This document shows positions 46,588 through 55,053 of a stretch of DNA of 64,000 bases, one piece after another. Each line of letters opens with the position of its first letter. Within the stretch, counting starts at the first letter, position 1. Location of the stretch: contig NZ_CP012418.1 in assembly GCF_001708405.1 (NCBI RefSeq), forward strand, positions 124,001-188,000, read 5' to 3'. The position numbers were made by a program, and so were the translations under genes. This DNA comes from Kangiella sediminilitoris (GTDB taxonomy: Bacteria > Pseudomonadota > Gammaproteobacteria > Enterobacterales > Kangiellaceae). The notes beneath the pieces were generated by a model that had not been told where the DNA came from, made no database searches, and saw nothing but the letters and a program-made list of their open reading frames with translations.

Positions 46588-46770
46588 TTTGAGTCACGAG
46601 CGAATAAGGCTGCCACCGAGTTATACTAGTCTAACAAAAATATTACACGGTCTGTGTCAGACTATCAGGTGTTGGTTAAAATAGAGGTTAAAGTTAGGAA
46701 TTGAAGATCATTTTTTCATCAAATGATATTGCAAGAAATACATGGAGGTAGATAGAGAAGGCGATGTGAG

Positions 46771-46821
46771 ATGGCCCTTGAGATAGCAGAAGAGCGTGTG
46801 AAAGAGCTTATTATAAAATGA
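46771..46821 (+). CDS. Short leader ORF coupled to TPR protein 3
   Basis: A 16-codon ORF (MALEIAEERVKELIIK) whose TGA stop overlaps the ATG of TPR gene 3 as ATGA. An AAGG sequence lies about ten bases before its ATG. The peptide would form a short amphipathic helix. It may be a leader peptide that controls translation of the TPR gene, or a chance open frame. It also resembles a fragment of a TPR helix, so it could be a remnant of a lost fourth paralogue. Confidence 0.4.
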   Translation: MALEIAEERVKELIIK

Positions 46822-47909
46822 ATGTTTTGGTAATAGTTATAAAAGTTATTTTATGTATATTGGTTTTTATACCGCCTATATTAAGAGCAGACTTTATTGA
46901 TGAATTAGAAAGGCTAGAAGCTAGTATCCCTAACGACATAGCTCTCGCTACAAAAGAAATCCAAAAGTATGAAAGTAGAGAGCCAGACTTTACGAATGAA
47001 GAAAAAAGCCTTTATCAAGTAACAAGAGCCCATATCGAATTATTGAATAGTAACTTTAAACAAGCAGAGTTGCTATTGGAGGATCTCCTAAATAGCAAAG
47101 CGGGAGCGAATTATAAAGCTCGTGCGCACTCTCTAATGGCATCGATATATAGTGCTACCGGTGAGTATGATGAAACATACTACCACTTAGATTGGTCGAT
47201 TAGATTGTTAGACCAAGTGGATAAAGAACGCTACAAAGTAACCATCTTATCGAATGCATTGAATAGTTATAATGATCTCGAAATGACAAGTTATTCAATG
47301 GACTACGCTGTTAGATTATTAAGATTTGGGGAAAAAACTGATAATAAATTTGCAGTATGTCTAGCTAAGGTAGAGTTAACTTTAATAGAGATCCAATTGA
47401 ATGATATTGCCATAGCTAGAGAGAGGCTTGAGGAAACTAAGGATATTTGTAGTGAAGGAACTACCAATTTAATACAATTAACTATTCAAATTATAGAGGC
47501 TAGAATAGCGTTATTAAGCGATGAAAGAGACAAGGCCAAAAGATTATTAGAAAAATATTATCCAATTACTGAGAAATTTGGTTGGGGCATTTTTACTTGC
47601 ATAGTAGAGGTATCTCTAGCAGAAACATATTACCAATTAGAGCAATATCAGAAGGCAAGAATCATGGCAATGCGTGGGTTTGAAAGAGCGGACCAGGTCA
47701 ATGATTTAAAGCGAAAAAAACAAGCATCGAGAATTTTAGCAAATATCGAGACTGAGCTTGGCAATGAAGATGAAGCAATAAAGTATTATAAAAAATATAT
47801 TCAGTTAGAGCAGGAGTATAATACTTCTTTAAAACAACGAAAGCTTAGTTATTCAAGAGCTGCCGCAAAAGTTTTAAAAGAACAGGAAGCTGAATACGAA
47901 GGGCATTAA
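46818..47909 (+). CDS. Secreted TPR protein 3 of the borosin locus
   Basis: A 363-residue third paralogue, separated from the second by 230 bases that hold small ORFs and a hairpin (GTCTG/CAGAC at 46650-46662). A hydrophobic signal peptide (residues 2-22, with PPILRA before the mature ADFIDEL) is followed by TPR hairpins. The cysteine pair is C181 and C211, again 30 apart with the second in KDIC, and the C-terminal motif reads LKQRKLSYSRAA. The gene's last four bases overlap the convergent mutH stop. No independent terminator was found. The longer upstream gap suggests its own promoter or a processing site. Confidence 0.8.
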   Translation: MNVLVIVIKVILCILVFIPPILRADFIDELERLEASIPNDIALATKEIQKYESREPDFTNEEKSLYQVTRAHIELLNSNFKQAELLLEDLLNSKAGANYKARAHSLMASIYSATGEYDETYYHLDWSIRLLDQVDKERYKVTILSNALNSYNDLEMTSYSMDYAVRLLRFGEKTDNKFAVCLAKVELTLIEIQLNDIAIARERLEETKDICSEGTTNLIQLTIQIIEARIALLSDERDKAKRLLEKYYPITEKFGWGIFTCIVEVSLAETYYQLEQYQKARIMAMRGFERADQVNDLKRKKQASRILANIETELGNEDEAIKYYKKYIQLEQEYNTSLKQRKLSYSRAAAKVLKEQEAEYEGH

Positions 47910-48565
47910 TTAAACTGGCGCTTTAAACAGGATTTAGTGAACTGTGGGCGTAAGTAAAAACCTCTTGGTAGGGTACGGATGGTACTTCCTTCAGGGCCAA
48001 TGGCATCAGTTAGTGCCTTTGAGTTAGCGGCTTTAGGCCTAACTTGTAGTATATCGCCGTAGCGAGCATCAAGATTATCTATATTTCCCATTGAAACTTG
48101 ATCGAGCACATCTTCAAAGTCCTGTTTAAGAGTATTCGCTTCCTCCGCTGTAGGCTTCCATAGAAAAGGCATAGCGATTTGCCTATCTTCTACGGCCAGG
48201 TGCTTACTGGACACAATTGGAACCCATAGGACATGCATCAGCTTATGACGAACCACAGAGTTCTCCCAATAGAGCCCTTGTATGTTAATTAAAGGGACAA
48301 CGCTAACATAGGTCGACTCAAGAGGGTTTCCAAGCTCATCAATCGGCAATGTTTTAAGCTCGACCCCTAGTTCAGGAAAATCAGGCTGTGCCAATGAACC
48401 TGATTCCGCACCAAGGATGAGTTCAAGGAATTGTCCGATCCAGCCCTTTTTATGCAGTAATCGCTGCGGGATCTCTTCTTTATATCGTTCCGCCAATTCA
48501 CCAAGGGTGAAACCGGCAAAGCTTTGCGCGTGCTGTAAAAGGGCCTGTGGGCTGTCGTATTGCAT
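47906..48565 (-). CDS. mutH: DNA mismatch repair endonuclease MutH
   Basis: A 219-residue type II restriction-like nuclease (E. coli 229) that nicks the unmethylated strand at hemimethylated GATC sites after MutS and MutL recognise a mismatch. The catalytic triad D62, E69, K71 lies in PDFPELGVELKTL with the same spacing as D70, E77, K79 of the E. coli protein. The N-terminal GxTLGELAE-like block and the C-terminal FYLRPQFT block are also typical. Presence of MutH implies Dam methylation in this organism. The gene is divergent from rppH, as in E. coli, with 67 bases between. Confidence 0.94.
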   Translation of the reverse strand: MQYDSPQALLQHAQSFAGFTLGELAERYKEEIPQRLLHKKGWIGQFLELILGAESGSLAQPDFPELGVELKTLPIDELGNPLESTYVSVVPLINIQGLYWENSVVRHKLMHVLWVPIVSSKHLAVEDRQIAMPFLWKPTAEEANTLKQDFEDVLDQVSMGNIDNLDARYGDILQVRPKAANSKALTDAIGPEGSTIRTLPRGFYLRPQFTKSCLKRQFN

Positions 48566-48632
48566 AAATTATTATTGTCGAACGCAGTGGTATGTGGAAC
48601 AATGATACCAAAGTTATTATTTGGATGGATAG

Positions 48633-49301
48633 ATGATCGACGCAGAAGGCTTTAGAGCCAACGTCGGCATCATCATTTGTAACAACCAAGGCCAGTTACT
48701 CTGGACGCGCCGTTATGGACAAACATCATGGCAATTCCCTCAAGGCGGGGTACATCCCGGCGAAAGTCCCGAGCAAACCATGTACCGAGAACTATACGAA
48801 GAAGTCGGCCTGGAAAAAGATGATGTCCGTATTCTAGGGAGTACGCAGCACTGGTATAAATACCGGTTGCCACAACGGCTAATCCGCCAGAACTCCCAGC
48901 CACTGTGCGTTGGCCAGAAGCAGAAGTGGTTTTTGTTACAACTGGTTAGCGATGAGAGTAGGATAGATTTTGAAGCAACGAATCATCCTGAGTTTGATGG
49001 TTTTATCTGGGTTAACTATTGGTACCCTGTCAGGAATGTAGTGAACTTCAAACGAGATGTCTATCGAGCCGCTCTTTCTGAGCTGATGGGTTCTATGTTT
49101 CGTTTCCAAATGCATGGCAAATCAAGCCATAAGCCGGAAAAGAAACATAAAAAGAAAAATAATCACCGTCAGAATAAGGCTAAGCATACCGATAAGGGAG
49201 TGCAGACAAACGACGACAATCAGCCGCGGCAAAATAATAATGGTCGCAGGCGACGCCCACGGCATCCTTACCGCGCGCATAAAGAGTCAGAGAGCAGCTA
49301 A
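48633..49301 (+). CDS. rppH: RNA pyrophosphohydrolase RppH with long basic tail
   Basis: A 222-residue Nudix hydrolase that removes pyrophosphate from 5'-triphosphate mRNA and so starts decay by RNase E. The Nudix box is complete: [22 protein letters not shown]. The Nudix core (1-165) matches the family (E. coli 176). The last 60 residues form an extra disordered tail extremely rich in K, R, H, N and Q (for example KKHKKKNNH and [11 protein letters not shown]). This tail is likely to bind RNA or a degradosome partner. The gene sits next to mutH as in E. coli. Confidence 0.93.
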   Translation: MIDAEGFRANVGIIICNNQGQLLWTRRYGQTSWQFPQGGVHPGESPEQTMYRELYEEVGLEKDDVRILGSTQHWYKYRLPQRLIRQNSQPLCVGQKQKWFLLQLVSDESRIDFEATNHPEFDGFIWVNYWYPVRNVVNFKRDVYRAALSELMGSMFRFQMHGKSSHKPEKKHKKKNNHRQNKAKHTDKGVQTNDDNQPRQNNNGRRRRPRHPYRAHKESESS

Positions 49302-49319
49302 TCAGCTGCTCTTTTTTTT
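49291..49319 (+). terminator. Terminator overlapping the end of rppH
   Basis: An 8-bp stem GAGCAGCT/AGCTGCTC with the stop codon in its loop, followed by eight T. The 5' arm lies inside the last codons of rppH. Confidence 0.88.
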
Positions 49320-49331
49320 GTTATATTTAGG

Positions 49332-49931
49332 CTAGAACGAAGAGTTTTTCTGATAAGCCAGCAGCATATTATTAGCCGGCATCTGGTGCCGTTCTACTAA
49401 CTGCAAACCATTGTGCCTGGCGGCTCGATTCATATCGGTATAATCGCGAATCCCACTTTCAGGATTTTTTTCTTTTAGAAACTTATCGAACTCTTCATTG
49501 GACTCAGAAGTATAGCTGCCATTGACATTGAAGGGACCATAAATAAGGAAGTAGCCGCCCGGCTTCAAAATACGACCAACCCCATGAAACATATCTTTGA
49601 CTCTATCCCACGACATAATATGGCAGGTGTTAGCAGTAAAGACAGCATCAACTTGATTCACAGGCCAGAGTTTTTGGCCAACGTTGAGCGTGCGAGGTTT
49701 TCTGATATTAGGCAGTTCGCTGGCTTCTATCCAGGCAGTGATGGAACCATGGTTTTCAGGAAGATCAGTGGTATGCCAGGTAAGGTGTGGCATGGCACCT
49801 GCAAACCAGACGGCGTGTTGGCCGGTACCCGAGCCTATCTCCAATACCTCCTTACTATGAGTGAGGTAAGGTTTGATGATGTCCAGAATTGGTCCCTGAT
49901 TGCGCTCGCAGGCTTCGCTATATCGTCTCAT
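49332..49931 (-). CDS. DUF938 class I SAM-dependent methyltransferase
   Basis: A 199-residue methyltransferase of the DUF938 family. It begins RRYSEACERNQGPILDIIKPYL and has the SAM-binding glycine-rich motif VLEIGSGTGQHAVWFA, the acidic loop TTDLPENH and an ANTCHIMSW block. The acceptor is unknown. The gene is convergent with rppH and shares a compact intergenic region with its terminator. A divergent gene, the TauE-like exporter, starts 157 bases upstream. Confidence 0.88.
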   Translation of the reverse strand: MRRYSEACERNQGPILDIIKPYLTHSKEVLEIGSGTGQHAVWFAGAMPHLTWHTTDLPENHGSITAWIEASELPNIRKPRTLNVGQKLWPVNQVDAVFTANTCHIMSWDRVKDMFHGVGRILKPGGYFLIYGPFNVNGSYTSESNEEFDKFLKEKNPESGIRDYTDMNRAARHNGLQLVERHQMPANNMLLAYQKNSSF

Positions 49932-50088
49932 AGTGATTAGAAATTATATTTATGAATAAGATTCATCATAGCGTAGCAGAATATGACGATAAAGGGCGTG
50001 TCTAGCAAATAGGGGCAATCAAATTAAGGCGAAAAGTGAATGCGATTTATGCCATAATCGCCCTAACGAACAACAACGATATCGTACT

Positions 50089-50895
50089 GTGGATAATCTA
50101 TTGCTATGGCTACTGGCGTTTGTGGCCTTGGGACTGTTCAATGGGGTACTGGCAGGTTTACTTGGAATCGGTGGTGGTATGGTCATAGTACCTGCCATGA
50201 TCTGGCTGGCTCCTCAGCTTGGCGTACCCGAGCAGTATGTCATGCATGTGGCGCTTGGGACTTCAATGGCAACTATCTGTTTTATAGCGATTTCCTCAGC
50301 CCGATCCCATTACCGTAGGGGCTCAGTCAGTGTCCCTTTGCTGAAAATTCTGATTCCGGGGATTGCCATCGGAGGTTTACTCGGAGCGGTCATTGCCAAA
50401 GTTATGAATACAGAATGGCTGGCGTGGATTTTCAGTATCTTTGCGATGCTGGTGGGAATAAAAATGCTGACAGGTCTGACGCCAGAGGCCAGGGGCGATA
50501 GAGCAATGAGTCATCAGCGGTTGCCTGCTGGCATTGTGATGGGCGCAGTTTCCTCATTAGTAGGTATCGGCGGTGGCAGTGTGGTTGTTCCGTATTTACT
50601 GTACCACAAGGAAAAATTAGTCACAGCCATTGGTACGGCGGCAGCTTGTGGCTTACCATTAGCGATTATGGCAACCATTGGGTATATTGTGATGGGTTGG
50701 GATGTAACGAGTTTGCCTGCCTATCACTTTGGATACGTCTATTGGCCTGCTATGATCGCAATAGCCATCGGTTCGGTGATTACAGCACCGTTTGGAGCAT
50801 TTCTGGCGCATAAGTTGCCGACAAAAGTGATTAAGCGCATTTTTGCTGTTCTGTTGATCATTGTGGCAGTGAAAATTATCGCAGAACACCTTTAA
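50089..50895 (+). CDS. TauE/SafE family membrane transporter
   Basis: A 268-residue integral membrane protein with about eight spans arranged as two repeats. Each repeat begins with a glycine-rich loop: GLLGIGGGMVIVPAM near residue 25 and SSLVGIGGGSVVVPYL near residue 160, which is the TauE/SafE (UPF0721) signature. Members export sulfonates or sulfite, but many remain unassigned. The start is a GTG with little ribosome site support. It lies before lgt-thyA-folA in the same direction, with 54 bases before lgt, so it may be the first gene of that operon. Confidence 0.87.
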   Translation: MDNLLLWLLAFVALGLFNGVLAGLLGIGGGMVIVPAMIWLAPQLGVPEQYVMHVALGTSMATICFIAISSARSHYRRGSVSVPLLKILIPGIAIGGLLGAVIAKVMNTEWLAWIFSIFAMLVGIKMLTGLTPEARGDRAMSHQRLPAGIVMGAVSSLVGIGGGSVVVPYLLYHKEKLVTAIGTAAACGLPLAIMATIGYIVMGWDVTSLPAYHFGYVYWPAMIAIAIGSVITAPFGAFLAHKLPTKVIKRIFAVLLIIVAVKIIAEHL

Positions 50896-50949
50896 GCAAT
50901 AACCATAAGAAAGAAAACGAGACAATAAAGAGCGACGAAAGAGACAATT

Positions 50950-51750
50950 ATGGAATTTCCTGAAATAGACCCGGTCATTTTTGAAATTGGCCCCATAGCC
51001 CTACATTGGTATGGATTTATGTATCTACTTGGTTTTCTGGCGGCGTGGGGACTGGGAACCTATCGTGCGAAAAAGCCACACTCGGATTGGACGGTCGAGC
51101 AAGTATCCGATTTCTTATTTTATGGTTTTATCGGGGTTATCCTTGGCGGCAGAATTGGCTATGTCCTGTTCTACGGACTTGAGTTCTGGGCCGACGACCC
51201 GTTATACCCCTTTAAAATATGGGAAGGCGGTATGTCGTTCCATGGTGGCCTATTAGGCGTGATTGTGGCTGGCTGGTATTTTGCCCGCAAGACGAAAAAA
51301 TCATTCTTCGATGTGGGGGACTTTGTTGCGCCACTGGTGCCACTAGGTTTGATGTTCGGCCGTATCGGTAATTTTATTAATGGTGAACTGTGGGGCCGGC
51401 AGGCATCGGCAGATTTCCCGTTGGCGATGCGATTCCCGGGTGACCCTGAGGGTCTTTTACGGCATCCGTCACAGCTATATCAGGCCGCCTTCGAAGGTTT
51501 ACTGTTATTCCTAATAGTCTGGTTTTACTCGCAAAAACCTCGACCCAGTAAGGCCGTATCTGGGGTCTTCCTCGTGGGTTATGGTGTATTCCGATTTGGC
51601 GTTGAGTTCTTCAGAGAGCCAGACGCGCATCTGGGTAAGGTCATTTCCTGGCTCACAATGGGCCAGGTCTTGTGTGTACCAATGATCGCGATTGGTATAT
51701 ATTTAGTGGTCAAGGCATACGAGCAGCCTGAACAGCAATCGAACAAGTAA
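50950..51750 (+). CDS. lgt: Prolipoprotein diacylglyceryl transferase
   Basis: A 266-residue inner membrane enzyme that adds diacylglycerol to the lipobox cysteine, the first step of lipoprotein maturation. The signature [14 protein letters not shown] lies near residue 137, the HGG motif is in MSFHGGLLG, and the H-x-Y segment is [12 protein letters not shown]. About seven spans are visible. The substrate set would include the FbpA lipoprotein in this window. It starts 54 bases after the TauE-like gene and is followed 25 bases later by thyA, the order lgt-thyA being conserved in gammaproteobacteria. Confidence 0.96.
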   Translation: MEFPEIDPVIFEIGPIALHWYGFMYLLGFLAAWGLGTYRAKKPHSDWTVEQVSDFLFYGFIGVILGGRIGYVLFYGLEFWADDPLYPFKIWEGGMSFHGGLLGVIVAGWYFARKTKKSFFDVGDFVAPLVPLGLMFGRIGNFINGELWGRQASADFPLAMRFPGDPEGLLRHPSQLYQAAFEGLLLFLIVWFYSQKPRPSKAVSGVFLVGYGVFRFGVEFFREPDAHLGKVISWLTMGQVLCVPMIAIGIYLVVKAYEQPEQQSNK

Positions 51751-51775
51751 TCTAAAAAGACAACGAAGTAATTCT

Positions 51776-52570
51776 ATGAAACAGTATTTAGATATGATGC
51801 GCCATGTTCTAGAAAATGGTGAAGATAAAGGTGATAGAACCGGTACCGGAACTCGAAGTGTTTTCGGTTATCAGATGCGATTTGACCTGCAGGAAGGTTT
51901 TCCGCTTGTCACAACAAAAAAATTGCACCTGAGATCGATTATCTATGAATTGCTATGGTTTTTGAATGGCGATACGAATATCAAATACTTGAAAGAAAAT
52001 GGGGTATCCATCTGGGATGAGTGGGCTGACGAGCATGGTAATCTGGGGCCTGTCTACGGTGAACAGTGGCGCTCTTGGAAGAGACCTGATGGCACGACGG
52101 TTGATCAGATCAGCAATGTGCTAGAGCAGATTAAAACCAATCCAAATAGTCGTCGACTGATGGTAGTCGCCTATAATCCGGGAGTTGCCGATGAGATGGC
52201 TTTACCACCGTGCCATTCATTATTCCAGTTCTATGTGGCTAACGGCAAACTATCCTGTCAGCTGTACCAACGCAGCGCTGATATTTTTCTGGGCGTGCCT
52301 TTTAATATTGCTTCTTACGCATTATTAACGCACATGATCGCTGAGCAGGCGGGGCTAGATGTGGGAGAATTCATCTGGTCGGGTGGCGATACTCATCTCT
52401 ACAGCAATCACTTCGAGCAGGCCAAAGAACAGCTGTCGCGAGATCCTCTGCCGCTACCAAAGCTAAAGATTAAACGTAAGCCCGACTCTTTGTTTGATTA
52501 CACATTCGAAGACTTTGAGATTGTTGGCTATGAGTGCCACCCTCATATTAAAGCGCCGGTGGCGGTGTAA
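51776..52570 (+). CDS. thyA: Thymidylate synthase
   Basis: A 264-residue enzyme identical in length to E. coli ThyA. It methylates dUMP to dTMP using methylene-THF, producing dihydrofolate. Visible are the [19 protein letters not shown] start, the [11 protein letters not shown] block, the catalytic cysteine in [12 protein letters not shown], and the [16 protein letters not shown] segment. Dihydrofolate is recycled by FolA, whose gene begins one base after the thyA stop. Methylene-THF comes from GcvT and GlyA. Confidence 0.98.
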   Translation: MKQYLDMMRHVLENGEDKGDRTGTGTRSVFGYQMRFDLQEGFPLVTTKKLHLRSIIYELLWFLNGDTNIKYLKENGVSIWDEWADEHGNLGPVYGEQWRSWKRPDGTTVDQISNVLEQIKTNPNSRRLMVVAYNPGVADEMALPPCHSLFQFYVANGKLSCQLYQRSADIFLGVPFNIASYALLTHMIAEQAGLDVGEFIWSGGDTHLYSNHFEQAKEQLSRDPLPLPKLKIKRKPDSLFDYTFEDFEIVGYECHPHIKAPVAV

Positions 52571-52571
52571 G

Positions 52572-53087
52572 ATGCCCACACAGAAAAAGCCGATTATTAG
52601 TTTTGTCGTCGCCATGGCGAATGATCGAGTGATTGGGAAAGGTAACCAGATGCCGTGGCATTTACCAGCGGATCTGAAGCATTTCAAAGCGGTAACTCTG
52701 GGCAAGCCGGTTGTGATGGGACGTAAAACCCACGAATCGATCGGCATGGTTCTTCCCGGGAGAAAGAATATCATCATCAGCCGTAACCCAAATTACCGTT
52801 CGGATTTTCATAACGATCAGTGCGAAGTGGTAACCAGCATTGAAGCCGCTCTGGAGATGACGCGGAATGAAGACGAAGTGATGATTATTGGTGGTGCCAA
52901 TATATACGGTCAGCTTCTCGATAAGGCGGATAAGTTGTATCTTACCTTTATCGACTTGGACACGGATGGCGACGCACGATTCCCGGACTGGACTCATCAC
53001 CTTTGGGAAGAGGTATCGCGTGAGACACACCAGCCGGATGAAAAAAATCCATATCACTATCAGTTCGTTGAGTTACATCGCATTTAA
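52572..53087 (+). CDS. folA: Dihydrofolate reductase
   Basis: A 171-residue enzyme (E. coli 159) that reduces dihydrofolate with NADPH. A frame upstream of 52572 lies inside thyA, so the ATG at 52572, one base after the thyA stop, is the start. Visible are the N-terminal SFVVAMANDRVIGKGNQMPWHLPADLKHF block with the substrate-binding region, the VVMGRKTHESIG NADPH motif, and MIIGGANIYGQLL. The thyA-folA pair closes the one-carbon cycle. Confidence 0.95.
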   Translation: MPTQKKPIISFVVAMANDRVIGKGNQMPWHLPADLKHFKAVTLGKPVVMGRKTHESIGMVLPGRKNIIISRNPNYRSDFHNDQCEVVTSIEAALEMTRNEDEVMIIGGANIYGQLLDKADKLYLTFIDLDTDGDARFPDWTHHLWEEVSRETHQPDEKNPYHYQFVELHRI

Positions 53088-53143
53088 AATTCTAACCTTT
53101 AAATGCCCCATGGCGGTCTGACTTGGGGCACAGTTATGTTACG

Positions 53144-53215
53144 TTACCTGAGTAGTAGAATAACAATCCCCACTAGCATCAGAATTAATAAAATAAATTG
53201 TAGTAAACGTCTCAT
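53144..53215 (-). CDS. Candidate 23-residue single-span membrane protein
   Basis: In the 300-base gap between folA and the thioesterase gene, the minus strand encodes a 23-residue ORF: MRR, then 19 almost purely hydrophobic residues, and a final R. This is the form of a small single-span membrane protein with positive ends. A weak AGAG sits before the ATG. A hairpin TGCCCCA/TGGGGCA (53104-53130) lies downstream of its stop and could be its terminator. The rest of the gap shows no other feature. Confidence 0.45.
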   Translation of the reverse strand: MRRLLQFILLILMLVGIVILLLR

Positions 53216-53387
53216 AATAATCTCTATGTAGTTGTCCTGATAGTTTAACGTTAACTCTGGGCTTTTATTCCAAAAATAATACACTTACCCTCTTCCTTGT
53301 ATGATGAGGTTGATTGAGTACGTATAATATGACGTCAAAGCATCAACGTTGATGTAGAAATTTTGAACAATTATTTGAGGTGAAATA

Positions 53388-53813
53388 ATGAGTATCTGGT
53401 TTGAGCAACCTAACCTGGACGAGGTCAACAGCTGGAGTAAGGGGACCATGCTGGAACACATTGGTATCGAAATTACGGATATCGGCGATGACTATCTAGA
53501 GGGAACTATGCCCGCAGATCAACGGACCTTTCAGCCTTATGGTTTAGTACATGGTGGTGCTAATATCGTACTTGCGGAAACATTGGGTTCGATAGGCGGG
53601 ATGCTCACCATTGATCCGGATAAATATATTTGCGTTGGCCAGGAAGTGAATGGGAACCATCTCAGAGGAGTGCGTTCAGGCGTGGTTCGAGGCAGAGCAC
53701 AACGAATTCATGGCGGCAGTACATCTCAGGTCTGGGAAATTAAACTGTATGATGACAAGAACAAGCTTAGCTGTATCTCAAGACTAACGTTAGCAGTTGT
53801 TAAAAAACGTTGA
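53388..53813 (+). CDS. Hotdog-fold acyl-CoA thioesterase (YdiI/MenI-like)
   Basis: A 141-residue hotdog thioesterase of the PaaI/YdiI type. The active-site segment is GLVHGGANIVLAETLGSIGG, with the glutamate of AET as the catalytic residue. The preceding MPADQRTFQPYG block and the C-terminal VRGRAQRIHGG...VWEI match E. coli YdiI closely as I remember it. YdiI hydrolyses aromatic acyl-CoA such as 1,4-dihydroxy-2-naphthoyl-CoA in menaquinone synthesis. Since this organism uses ubiquinone and no men genes are in the window, the substrate may be another acyl-CoA. TGAGG precedes the ATG. Confidence 0.88.
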   Translation: MSIWFEQPNLDEVNSWSKGTMLEHIGIEITDIGDDYLEGTMPADQRTFQPYGLVHGGANIVLAETLGSIGGMLTIDPDKYICVGQEVNGNHLRGVRSGVVRGRAQRIHGGSTSQVWEIKLYDDKNKLSCISRLTLAVVKKR

Positions 53814-53902
53814 GCAGTAATTTACAGCTAAAGCTTCACTATTACTATCAATGATGATTTCTGATAACCTGAAACGGGATAACATATATTCAGGGAAAGT
53901 TG

Positions 53903-54283
53903 ATGAATCTCAATCAAGTCACATTACCCGTAAAGAACATGGAGCAAGCCGTTGCTTTTTATTTAAAGCTCGGCTTCACTCAGATCGTTGATTCACCTCA
54001 TTATGCGCGCTTCGAATGTCCAGAAGGAAACTCAACATTCTCTCTATTATTGGAGGATGGAGATTGTAACAATGGAGCCACAATTTACTTCGAGCATGAA
54101 GCATTAGATGAGTGGGTGACGAGCCTTCAGTCAAAAGGAGTTGAGTTTGAACAGTTGCCAACTGAGCAACGCTATCTATGGAAAGAAGCGATCCTAAAGG
54201 ATCCTTCAGGGAACAAAATAAAGTTGTATTGGGCTGGAGAGAATCGACTGAATCCTCCATGGCGAGTAGAAAAGAAGCTATAA
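53903..54283 (+). CDS. Glyoxalase/bleomycin resistance-fold (VOC) protein
   Basis: A 126-residue VOC-superfamily protein. It begins with LNQVTLPVKNMEQAVAFYLKLGF, the standard beta-alpha-beta start, and ends with the second-half pattern ILKDPSGNKIKLYWAGENR. The ATG at 53903 is preferred over an adjacent TTG. A GGGAAAG site precedes it. The histidine of the first half (usual metal ligand) is not present at the expected strand; the glutamate in YFEHE may serve. Function is unknown. The downstream GST gene starts 23 bases after its stop, so they probably form an operon. Confidence 0.85.
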   Translation: MNLNQVTLPVKNMEQAVAFYLKLGFTQIVDSPHYARFECPEGNSTFSLLLEDGDCNNGATIYFEHEALDEWVTSLQSKGVEFEQLPTEQRYLWKEAILKDPSGNKIKLYWAGENRLNPPWRVEKKL

Positions 54284-54306
54284 GCATAGGGATACGGGGG
54301 AGAAAG

Positions 54307-54954
54307 GTGAGCAAGTTAATTTTAAATACATTTGACTGGGTTCCAGATATGCCTCGGGGATACGTTCGTGATCTACGAGTGCGCTGGGCTTTGGAGGAAG
54401 CGGGCTTCGATTATGAAGTGAAGAGCGTTCCATTTCGTGAGAGAAGTACTAAGCATTTCACCAACCAGCCGTTCGGTCAGGTGCCATGGTTAACCGATGG
54501 TGAGCTATCGATCTTTGAAAGTGGCGCGATATTACTTCATTTAGCCGAACGAAGTAAAAAGCTGATGCCCAAAGAAGCTCATGGAAGGAGTGACGTTATT
54601 CAATGGTTATTCGCAGCCCTGAACTCGGTTGAAATGGCCAGCCTGCCTTGGTCTCTATACATCTTTACCGATGATACTGAGGTTACTCCGGGGCGAAAAA
54701 GTATCGATCAGTTTCTGCAGAATCGGTTGAAGCATATGGAATTGATTTTATCGGAACGGGAGTGGTTAACTGAACAGTTCTCTGTAGCCGACATTGCTAT
54801 GGCAGATGTATTAAGGCTTGTTGATCGTTTCGAAGGATTAAAAGAGTATCCCGGCTGCGCCAGTTACGTTAAAAGAGCTACTGATAGACCTGCGTTCAGG
54901 AAAGCTCATAACGACCAGATTGCTCACTTTGCGGCCGGTGATAAAAATAAATAG
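54307..54954 (+). CDS. Glutathione S-transferase family protein
   Basis: A 215-residue GST. The GTG at 54307 is chosen because a GGAGAAAG site stands directly before it and the thioredoxin-like domain starts KLILNTFDWVPDMPRGYVRDL. A frame reaching to 54178 overlaps the VOC gene. The N-terminal domain has NQPFGQVPWLTDG with the cis-proline and SIFESGAILLHLAE with the gamma-glutamyl-binding E-S. The helical C-terminal domain has the FSVADIAMADVLR motif. The substrate is unknown. A detoxification pair with the VOC protein is plausible. Confidence 0.9.
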   Translation: MSKLILNTFDWVPDMPRGYVRDLRVRWALEEAGFDYEVKSVPFRERSTKHFTNQPFGQVPWLTDGELSIFESGAILLHLAERSKKLMPKEAHGRSDVIQWLFAALNSVEMASLPWSLYIFTDDTEVTPGRKSIDQFLQNRLKHMELILSEREWLTEQFSVADIAMADVLRLVDRFEGLKEYPGCASYVKRATDRPAFRKAHNDQIAHFAAGDKNK

Positions 54955-55053
54955 TGTAGAAAACCATTAATTCCCATAACCAAAGGCTTTTGCTAATATC
55001 AATAGAGATAGGTCTTTCCCTTTAATCAATAAACAGGAATGTTTGAGGGAGCC

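Noticed and set aside
43202-47909. The borosin/TPR segment as a prophage or integrative element
   Set aside because: No integrase, transposase, direct repeats or tRNA at the edges; only the gene content and A/T richness hint at transfer.
52494-52571. An upstream ATG for folA inside thyA
   Set aside because: The ATG right after the thyA stop gives the normal DHFR N-terminus.
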